From: Acidobacteriota bacterium
GTDB lineage: Bacteria > Actinomycetota > Acidimicrobiia > Acidimicrobiales > Microtrichaceae
Direction: 5' to 3'
Length of the DNA stretch: 64,000 nucleotides
Assembly: GCA_003577145.1 (NCBI GenBank)
Contig: QEUP01000011.1
Coordinates: forward strand, 62,001-126,000
Shown: piece by piece, positions 57,814-64,000 of the stretch
Position numbering within the stretch: position 1 is the first letter of the stretch
How the letters are laid out: the number at the start of each line of letters is the position of its first letter
Translations under genes and position numbers: made by a program
The notes under the pieces: generated by a model
The model's database searches: none
What the model was told of the DNA's origin: nothing
Seen by the model: the letters and a program-made list of their open reading frames with translations, nothing else

Positions 57814-59391
57814 TCAGCGGTTGAGCCTGGCGTACACGCCCTTGTTCTTCTTGTAGAGGGCCAGGAAGCTCCGGTACTGGCGGTCGTAGACCTCGCGGTT
57901 GGAGGGCTCGGGGAGGTAGGTCCTCAGCGTCTCGACCTTGTCGGGCACCTCCGCCCAGTCGAGACGGCCGAGCGCGGCGCTGGCCATGATGGCAGCACCC
58001 CGGGCGTTGGCGAGGCGGGGCTCTCGCGCCTGGCGCACCGGCCGATCCAACACGTCGGCCATCAGCTGGCACCAGAGGTCGGACTGGGCTCCGCCACCCA
58101 CGAAGGTGACGGCCTCGAAGCGGCACCCGGCGAACTTCTCGACGTAGGAATGCATCCAGCGGGTGTTGTACGCGACCCCTTCGAACACGGCCCGCACGAG
58201 ATGGGCCCGGTTGGTGGTAAGCGACAGGTTGAAGAAGCCGCCTCGGGTGACATGGTCGTCGACCGGCGTGCGCTCCCCGTTCAGCCACGGCGTGTAGATC
58301 ACACCTCCGGCGCCGGGCGGCACTCCGGCAGCGGTCTCGTTGAGGAGCTCCAGCGCGTCTTCCGGCGCATCCACGACCGAAAGGTGGTCGTCGGGATAGA
58401 GCACGTTGTCGACGAGATGGGTCAGGCAGGCTCCCGCCGTGTCCTGCTCGCACGCCACCAGGTAGCGACCGGGGACGCCGGAGGGGAGAGTGGTGATGGT
58501 GTGCAACACGTCGGTCTTCTTCTCGCCGACGTGGCAGCTCAGCCACGAGGACGTGCCGACGTACAGGTGAGCCGCCCGGTCCTCGACCGCACCGGAGCCG
58601 ACTGCAGCCGAGTTCGTGTCCGGTGTGCCGGTGACCACCTGCGCCGTCGGGGGGATCCCGAGCCGGCGCGCCACCTCGGGCTGGACCGTCCCCAGGACCG
58701 AGCCCGTGGGAACCAGTTCCGGGAGCTTCCCGCCGTCGATGCCGGCGAGGTCCAACAACTCGGGCACGTAGGCGACCTCGGTCAGATCGCGGATGTCGGC
58801 GACCCAGGTTCCGGCGATCGTGTCGAACGAGGCGGCCTTGCGCCCCGTCAACCGCATGTTCAGGTAGTCCATGGGCTCGAGGAAGGTGTCGGTCGCCTCG
58901 TACACCTCGGGTAGCTCGTTCTTGAACCACAGCATGTGCCCGAGGGAGTCCTTCCCGGTGAGGGAAGGGGCACCGGCGGTGTAGCGGAGCCACTTGCGGA
59001 TCTTGCGAGGGTCATAACCCGCTACCCGCAAGGGGCCCCCGGCCAGGGCCCGGGCGTACGGTGCTCCCCGCGCGTCCATCCAGATGAGCGCGTTGTGCAG
59101 GTGGCTGCCTGCGGCATCCACCGCCACAGTCCCCATCCACTGCGCGGTGACGCTCACCGCGATGATGCTCTCGGCCGGTACGAGCGAGCGCGCCATGAGG
59201 CGCCGCGCCGCCGTGACGATCGATGACCACCACTCCTCGGGGTCCTGCTCGGCCGCTCCACCCCCGCCGAGGAGCAGGCGGTTGGACTCCACCTCGTGGC
59301 CGACGATGCCCCCGTCGGTATCGGCGAGGGCGACCTTGGGGCCCCCGGTCCCGAGGTCGATGGCGAGGATGTACCGGCTGTGATCGTCCAC
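57814..59391 (-). CDS. FGGY-family carbohydrate kinase (xylulokinase-like)
   Basis: A 525-residue FGGY kinase. LAIDLGTGGPKVAL (9-22) is the first phosphate motif, SVTAQWMGTVAVD and LIWMDARG belong to the N-terminal domain, GTPDTNSAAVG is the second phosphate motif (an Asp-Thr pair), and FVGGGAQSDLWCQLMADVL the adenosine motif. Substrate-side motifs are nearest xylulokinase or related pentulose/alditol kinases. The GTG at 59391 has GGAG five bases upstream; the longer open frame upstream does not look coding. No sugar transporter or isomerase is adjacent, so the substrate is open. Confidence 0.85.
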   Translation of the reverse strand: MDDHSRYILAIDLGTGGPKVALADTDGGIVGHEVESNRLLLGGGGAAEQDPEEWWSSIVTAARRLMARSLVPAESIIAVSVTAQWMGTVAVDAAGSHLHNALIWMDARGAPYARALAGGPLRVAGYDPRKIRKWLRYTAGAPSLTGKDSLGHMLWFKNELPEVYEATDTFLEPMDYLNMRLTGRKAASFDTIAGTWVADIRDLTEVAYVPELLDLAGIDGGKLPELVPTGSVLGTVQPEVARRLGIPPTAQVVTGTPDTNSAAVGSGAVEDRAAHLYVGTSSWLSCHVGEKKTDVLHTITTLPSGVPGRYLVACEQDTAGACLTHLVDNVLYPDDHLSVVDAPEDALELLNETAAGVPPGAGGVIYTPWLNGERTPVDDHVTRGGFFNLSLTTNRAHLVRAVFEGVAYNTRWMHSYVEKFAGCRFEAVTFVGGGAQSDLWCQLMADVLDRPVRQAREPRLANARGAAIMASAALGRLDWAEVPDKVETLRTYLPEPSNREVYDRQYRSFLALYKKNKGVYARLNR

Positions 59392-59547
59392 GAGGGCTCC
59401 GCTCTCCACGCGCGGGGAAGTACAGGGACGCCACGATGCTGTCGTGGCCGGGTGCGCGCTGACAAGCCCGGCGGGACGCGGGGCCAGGGTCGGCTGACCC
59501 AATCGGGGCTGTGGCTCGGGACCCCGCCAGATTGGGCCGGACATCCC

Positions 59548-59796
59548 ATGGACGGTGGCGCTGGAGCGGTCGATCCACAGGGTGTGACGAACGACGGCGG
59601 CGTTCACACCGAGTTCCATCCCGGCATGGCGGTATTGGTCGACAACGACGGCTGGTGGGCCGACGCCGAGGTCACCTTCATCGTCCCCACCGACAGCGGC
59701 GTGATCGTGCACTTCCGCATCGACGTCGCGCACAACGAGGTCGTGCGCGGTTCGCTGCGCCTGCCCGAGGACAGCACCCGTATCGGCCCCCGCTGA
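59548..59796 (+). CDS. small beta-rich protein, function unknown (second one flanking the FGGY kinase)
   Basis: About 82 residues from ATG 59548; GTG 59584 is an equally possible start. HPGMAVLVDNDGWWADAEVTFIVPTDSGVIVHFRIDVAHNEVVRGSLRLP has alternating strands, a Trp pair and a closing Leu-Pro strand. The product at 57560-57802 follows the same plan (G-x-V, W, a strand pair, LP). Divergent from the kinase gene. No family recognised; assignment as a gene rests on composition and the paralog-like pattern. Confidence 0.45.
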   Translation: MDGGAGAVDPQGVTNDGGVHTEFHPGMAVLVDNDGWWADAEVTFIVPTDSGVIVHFRIDVAHNEVVRGSLRLPEDSTRIGPR

Positions 59797-59942
59797 ACTG
59801 AACCAGCGCGGTCGTCGGTGAGGATCTCCGGTCGATACCGCTCTTCGGCCGGGGGGACATGGGGAGGTAGTGTCCTCTCGGCATGTGCGAAAGGCCCTTC
59901 AAGGACTCGGAAGAGCATGCGTTTGTTGGCAGGAGGATGACG

Positions 59943-61325
59943 ATGGCCGGTCGGGGTAGGGGGATGCTCGACGTGGCGGAGCTCCGACGCCTGGTCGACG
60001 TAGGTGAGATCGATACCGTCGTCGTCGGCTTCCCCGACCTCTACGGCCGTCTGATGGGCAAGCGATTCGATGCCGAGTACTTCCTCGATCACGGCGCCGA
60101 GCACGGTACCCATGCCTGCGACTACCTGCTCACCGTCGACATGGAGATGGAGCCCGTCCCCGGCTACCGCTACGCCAACTGGGAGGAGGGCTACGGCGAC
60201 CTCCACATGGCTCCCGACCTCCCGACGCTGCGGCTAGCCACCTGGCTGGACCGCACGGCTCTGGTGATATGCGACACCGAGGACGAGGCGACCCACCAGC
60301 CGGTCGCGGTCGCACCCCGGTCGATCCTCAGGGCCCAGATCGCCGCCGCCGGAAGCGCCGGGTTCGACGCCGTTGCAGCATCCGAGCTCGAGTACTACAT
60401 CTTCCGGAACAGCTACCGCGAAGCGGCCGAACTCGCATATACGGGTCTCACCCCGATGGGTTGGTACATCGAGGACTACCACCTGCTGCAACCGGTCCGC
60501 GAGGAGCACTTCACCGCGGCGGTCCGCCGCCACTTGCGCGACTCGGGTATCCCGGTGGAGAACAGCAAGGGCGAATGGGGCAAGGGCCAGCACGAGCTGA
60601 ACGTCCGGTACGCGGATGTGCTCGAGATGGCCGACCGTCACGTCATCTTCAAGCAGTGCCTCAAGGAGACAGCCGAGCTGCTCGACATGTCGGTGACGTT
60701 CATGGCCAAGCCCCGATCCGGCGCCGCCGGGTCGAGCTGTCACGTCCACCTCAGCCTCTGGTCCGGTGACGACAACGCCTTCGCCGGCAACGACCGGGTC
60801 GGACGGATCGACTGCTCGGATCACTTCCGCCACTTCCTCGGCGGCTGGATGGCTCACGTCCCTGATCTGATGGTGTTCTACGCATCCAACGTGAACAGCT
60901 ACAAGCGCTACGAGGACGGGTCGTGGGCGCCGACGCGCCTCGCCTGGAGCTACGACAACCGGACCGCGGGGTTCCGTGTTGTCGGTAGCGGCGACAGCCT
61001 CCGGATCGAGTGCCGCATCCCGGGCGCCGACTGCAACCCCTACCTCGTGTACGCGGCCGCGCTCGCGTCAGGGCTCGACGGCATAGCCAACCGCATCGAA
61101 CCGCCACCGATCTTCGAAGGCGACGCCTACCGGGCCGAGGAGATCCCGCTGGTCCCGCGCTCGCTGCGCGACGCCACGGAGCTGTTCGCCGCCAGCGACT
61201 TCGCCAGGCAGGCTTTCGGGGACGAGGTAGTCGACCACTACACGCACTTCTTCCGGGTCGAACAAGACGCCTACGACCGGGCTGTGACCGACTGGGAACG
61301 CGGCCGCTACTTCGAGCGGATCTGA
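59943..61325 (+). CDS. glutamine synthetase-family ligase (gamma-glutamyl-amine ligase/GlnT-like)
   Basis: A 460-residue GS-fold enzyme. SELEYYIF (147-154) and GKGQHELN (213-220) supply metal-binding Glu residues, SCHVHLSLW (265-273) the ATP/metal His, and RIECRIPGADCNPYLVYAA the Arg and final motif. The adenylylation Tyr loop of GlnA is missing and the protein is the length of PuuA/GlnT-type ligases, which join glutamate to an amine such as putrescine or isopropylamine. AGGAGG lies six bases before ATG 59943 and abuts ATG 59937, so 59943 is used. It opens a four-gene run with SDR, ALDH and amidotransferase. Confidence 0.87.
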   Translation: MAGRGRGMLDVAELRRLVDVGEIDTVVVGFPDLYGRLMGKRFDAEYFLDHGAEHGTHACDYLLTVDMEMEPVPGYRYANWEEGYGDLHMAPDLPTLRLATWLDRTALVICDTEDEATHQPVAVAPRSILRAQIAAAGSAGFDAVAASELEYYIFRNSYREAAELAYTGLTPMGWYIEDYHLLQPVREEHFTAAVRRHLRDSGIPVENSKGEWGKGQHELNVRYADVLEMADRHVIFKQCLKETAELLDMSVTFMAKPRSGAAGSSCHVHLSLWSGDDNAFAGNDRVGRIDCSDHFRHFLGGWMAHVPDLMVFYASNVNSYKRYEDGSWAPTRLAWSYDNRTAGFRVVGSGDSLRIECRIPGADCNPYLVYAAALASGLDGIANRIEPPPIFEGDAYRAEEIPLVPRSLRDATELFAASDFARQAFGDEVVDHYTHFFRVEQDAYDRAVTDWERGRYFERI

Positions 61326-61342
61326 CGGATCGGAGCGGGGAC

Positions 61343-62140
61343 ATGAGACTCGAGGACAAGGTCGCGTTGATCACCGGCGCCGGTAGCGGGATCGGGCGCG
61401 AGTCGGCGCTGCTCTTCGCCTCGGAAGGCGCGTCGGTGATGGCGGTGGACCTCGACGAGGATGCCAACGCCGACACCGTCGCCGAGGTCCGGGCCCGGGG
61501 TGGAACGGCGGCCGCATCGCACGCCGACGTGTCGCACGCCGACGATGCCCGCTCCATGATCGAAGACGCCGAGGCCACCTTCGGCAGGCTCGATGTGCTC
61601 TTCAACAACGCAGGGATCAGCCACGCTGACGATGCCGACGCGGTCGGCACCGAGGAGGTGGTATGGGACCTCACCATGGACGTGAACGTCAAGGGCGTCT
61701 GGCTCGGTTGCAAGTTCGGGATCCCGGCGTTGCGGCGATCCGGTGGCGGCTCGATCATCAACACCGCGTCGTTCGTGGCGTTGATGGGTGCGGCGACGCC
61801 ACAGCTCGCCTACACCGCCAGCAAGGGCGCGGTCCTTTCCATGACGAGGGAGCTGGCGGTCATCCACGCCCGCGAGGGCATCCGGGTCAACGCGTTGTGC
61901 CCCGGTCCGCTCAACACCGAACTGCTGATGAAGTACCTCGACACACCGGACAAGAAGCAGCGCCGGCTCGTCCACATACCCATGGGCCGTTTCGGCGAGG
62001 CCGCCGAGATGGCCCGAGCGGCTCTCTACCTGGCTTCGGACGAGTCCTCCTATGTGACAGGGACGGCGTTCACCGTCGACGGCGGCATCACCGCCGCCTA
62101 CGTGACCCCCGATGCCATCGCCCCCGAGGCGTCACCATGA
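61343..62140 (+). CDS. short-chain dehydrogenase/reductase of the Puu-like cluster
   Basis: A 265-residue classical SDR. TGAGSGIG (11-18) binds the cofactor, D36 in VDLD favours NAD, NNAG is at 88-91, and S143, Y157 and K161 form the catalytic set. The C-terminal LASDESSYVTGTAFTVDGGITAAYV is typical of glucose/3-oxoacyl-type SDRs. GGAGCGGGG precedes the ATG at 61343. It sits between the ligase and the aldehyde dehydrogenase, where an amine-oxidising enzyme (PuuB) would be expected, so the substrate may be an amino-alcohol derivative. Confidence 0.87.
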   Translation: MRLEDKVALITGAGSGIGRESALLFASEGASVMAVDLDEDANADTVAEVRARGGTAAASHADVSHADDARSMIEDAEATFGRLDVLFNNAGISHADDADAVGTEEVVWDLTMDVNVKGVWLGCKFGIPALRRSGGGSIINTASFVALMGAATPQLAYTASKGAVLSMTRELAVIHAREGIRVNALCPGPLNTELLMKYLDTPDKKQRRLVHIPMGRFGEAAEMARAALYLASDESSYVTGTAFTVDGGITAAYVTPDAIAPEASP

Positions 62141-63591
62141 CCGGCACCGGGGACCTCGAGGGCCTGCTCATCGACGGGGAGCGCGTGCCCGCCTCGGACG
62201 GCACGGAGGCCCCGGTGCTCGACCCCTCAACCGGTTCGCAGATCGCGTCGGTTGCCGCGGCCACCCATGCCGACATGGCACAGGCCGTCGACACCGCCCA
62301 TCGAAGGTTCAGCGAAGGCTCATGGAGAAGCCGGTCGCCCCGCGACCGTGGCGCTGCTCTGCAGCGGCTCTCGGTCCTCGTTGCCGACAACCTCGAGCGC
62401 CTGGCGGGGATCGAATCCGCCAACGCGGGCAAGCCCATCGCCGCCGCACGCGGCGAGATCGGGGCGGTCGCCCGTACCTTCGAGTACTACGCCGGCGCGG
62501 TCGACAAGTTCGCCGGCCAGACACTCCCTGCCTCCGCACCCGGGACCTTGCTCACCTTCCGCGAGCCGATCGGCGTGTGCGCGGCCATCGTCCCCTGGAA
62601 CTTCCCACTGGTGATCACCGCCTGGAAGGTCGCCCCCGCTCTGGCGATGGGGAACTCGGTCGTCGTCAAGCCCGCCGGGGTCACCCCGCTCAGCGCCCTC
62701 GCCCTGGGTGATCTCGCGCTCGAGGCCGGCGTTCCCCCGGGGGTCCTCAACGTGGTCCCCGGCGCCGGTTCGGTGGTGGGAGAGGTGCTGGTACGCCACC
62801 CGCTGGTACGCAAGATCTCCTTCACGGGTTCCACCGAGATAGGCGCCGGGGTGATGGCCACGGCCGCGGCAGGCATCAAGCGGGTGTCGCTCGAGCTCGG
62901 CGGCAAGTCGGCCAGCCTGGTGTTCGCCGACGCCGACCCCGACTCGTGCGTGGAGTCCTCGGTCTTCGCCGTGTTCGACAACGCCGGCCAGGACTGCTGC
63001 GCTCGCAGCCGCATCCTGGTGGAACGCGGCTTCTTCGACGAGTTCGTCAGCCGCTTCGTGGCGCGAGCCGAGTCCCTCCGGGTTGGCCCCACCGCCAGCG
63101 ACGACACCGAGATGGGCCCGCTCATCACCCCCGCCCAGCGGGAGTCCGTCGAGCGCTACCTGCAGATCGGCCAGGAAGAGGGTGCCCGGGTGCTGTGTGG
63201 CGGTGATCGTCCCACCGGTGCGCTTGGCCGGGGCAACTACCTCAGCCCGGCCGTGTGCGTCGACGCCGCCCGCGACAGTCGGCTGATGCAGGAGGAGATC
63301 TTCGGACCGGTGGTCGCGATCAGCGCCTTCGACGACGAGGACGAAGCGGTCTCGCTGGCCAACGACTCCGTGTACGGGCTTTCGGGCTCGGTGTGGACAC
63401 GTGATCTCGCCCGTGCGCTTCGCCTGGTCCGCCGCCTCGACACGGGGATGATCTCGGTGAACTCGTCGAGCAGTGTCCACATCGAGGCCCCTTTCGGCGG
63501 GGTCAAGCACAGCGGTCTCGGGCGGGAGCAGGGCATGGTCGCGCTGGAGCACTACAGCGAGTACAAGTCGGTCTTCGTCGCCGATGCCTGA
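62137..63591 (+). CDS. NAD(P)-dependent aldehyde dehydrogenase
   Basis: A 484-residue ALDH. VPWNFPLVITAWKVAPALAMGN gives the catalytic Asn region, FTGSTEIG the nucleotide loop, LELGGKS the general-base Glu, and GQDCCARSR the nucleophile C287 (canonical GQxC). EEIFGPVVAI and PFGGVKHSGLGRE near the C-terminus are standard. The ATG overlaps the SDR stop as ATGA. In the Puu-like context it would oxidise a gamma-glutamyl-aminoaldehyde to the acid; family-level evidence alone does not fix this. Confidence 0.88.
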   Translation: MTGTGDLEGLLIDGERVPASDGTEAPVLDPSTGSQIASVAAATHADMAQAVDTAHRRFSEGSWRSRSPRDRGAALQRLSVLVADNLERLAGIESANAGKPIAAARGEIGAVARTFEYYAGAVDKFAGQTLPASAPGTLLTFREPIGVCAAIVPWNFPLVITAWKVAPALAMGNSVVVKPAGVTPLSALALGDLALEAGVPPGVLNVVPGAGSVVGEVLVRHPLVRKISFTGSTEIGAGVMATAAAGIKRVSLELGGKSASLVFADADPDSCVESSVFAVFDNAGQDCCARSRILVERGFFDEFVSRFVARAESLRVGPTASDDTEMGPLITPAQRESVERYLQIGQEEGARVLCGGDRPTGALGRGNYLSPAVCVDAARDSRLMQEEIFGPVVAISAFDDEDEAVSLANDSVYGLSGSVWTRDLARALRLVRRLDTGMISVNSSSSVHIEAPFGGVKHSGLGREQGMVALEHYSEYKSVFVADA

Positions 63592-63606
63592 TCAGGGAGC
63601 AGGCGA

Positions 63607-64000
63607 TTGAGGCTCGGTCTGCTGGTCTGTGACTCGGTGGCCGAGGAGCTCAGGCCCGTCCACGGCGACTACCCGGAGATGTTCAACTCCCTGTTCGCCG
63701 CGGCGCCGGAGGTCGACCTCGTCACCTACGACGTCAGGGTGGGAACCTACCCCAGCCGTCTCGATGACTGCGATGCCTACATCACCACCGGCTCCCGCCT
63801 CTCGGCCTACGACGACGAGCCCTGGATAACGGAGCTGGAGCGCTTCATTCGCCAACTCGACGAGGCTCGCCACCCGTTGGTCGGGATCTGCTTCGGCCAC
63901 CAGTTGATGGCGCAGGCGCTGGGCGGGATCGTCAGGCAGTCCGACAAGGGTTGGGGCATGGGGGTCAGGCGCGCTGTCGTGGTAGGCCGCGAAGGGTGGA
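63607..64000 (+). CDS. type 1 glutamine amidotransferase-like protein, cut by the window end
   Basis: The first 131 residues of a class I GATase-fold protein from a TTG start at 63607 (GGAGCAGGCGA upstream). RLGLLVCDSVAEELRPVHGDYPEMFNSLF opens the family fold, and LVGICFGHQLMAQALGG carries the nucleophile C95. The His-Glu half of the triad lies beyond the window. As part of the ligase-SDR-ALDH run it could be the gamma-glutamyl hydrolase that releases the product, as PuuD does, though PuuD belongs to a neighbouring subfamily (peptidase C26). Confidence 0.8.
   Translation, partial: MRLGLLVCDSVAEELRPVHGDYPEMFNSLFAAAPEVDLVTYDVRVGTYPSRLDDCDAYITTGSRLSAYDDEPWITELERFIRQLDEARHPLVGICFGHQLMAQALGGIVRQSDKGWGMGVRRAVVVGREGW

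Overview
The window is high-G+C, gene-dense DNA with frequent GTG starts and many 1-4 base start/stop overlaps. Family content points to a free-living actinobacterium, and I would guess class Acidimicrobiia: DUF3499 and DUF3039 proteins, three WS/DGAT acyltransferases, a KstR-type TetR, FadD19/FadD17-like ligases, an F420-type Ddn-like protein and several apparently leaderless genes. The class-level placement is inference. No rRNA, tRNA, insertion sequence, phage or CRISPR array was recognised.

Layout. 1-3 kb: a cut-off YhhN membrane protein, a FAD ferredoxin reductase and a 3Fe-4S ferredoxin (a P450-type electron chain without its P450), and a divergent haloalkane dehalogenase. 3-9 kb: an EAL protein, two divergent WS/DGAT acyltransferases and a class III aminotransferase. 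9-16 kb: DUF3499, then a tightly overlapping operon of two DUF35 proteins and two thiolase-fold proteins (the layout of steroid side-chain aldolases), an alcohol dehydrogenase and an acyl-CoA synthetase. 16-23.6 kb: a membrane protein, two FadD19/17-like ligases, a TetR regulator and a third WS/DGAT. 23.6-35 kb: a minus-strand block with FadD, alpha-methylacyl-CoA racemase, two solute-binding lipoproteins, a fused LivH-LivM permease, LivG, LivF, a membrane protein, a 3-alpha-hydroxysteroid-dehydrogenase-like SDR and a lipoprotein. 35-44 kb: acylphosphatase, 2H phosphoesterase, SDR, DUF1214 protein, KstR-like regulator, Ddn-like protein, amidase, and an ECF sigma factor coupled to an alpha/beta hydrolase. 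44-57 kb: mixed housekeeping and envelope genes (MBL hydrolase, GH1 glycosidase, FAH-family protein, WecB, GT2, PAS-GGDEF-EAL protein, TetR-AarF pair, orphan FtsX-type permease, DUF3039, TetR). 57-64 kb: an FGGY kinase flanked by two small barrel-like proteins, then a Puu-like run of glutamine-synthetase-family ligase, SDR, aldehyde dehydrogenase and glutamine amidotransferase (cut by the window end).

The genes from about 9.8 to 39 kb read as one catabolic programme for a branched-chain isoprenoid or steroid-like carboxylate. Import would be by a Liv-type ABC system, activation by several FadDs, epimerisation by the racemase, side-chain cleavage by thiolase-fold/DUF35 aldolases, and redox chemistry by the hsdA-like and other dehydrogenases. 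Two operator-like motifs support this: a KstR-type site in front of one fadD with a near-match in front of the kstR-like gene, and a CTGAY-N5/6-GTCAG palindrome overlapping four promoters (two fadD genes, the transporter binding protein and an SDR). Substrate identity cannot be read from sequence.

Two dispersed non-coding repeat families sit at gene ends: an approximately 48-base palindrome (two copies) and a REP-like hairpin family (three copies).
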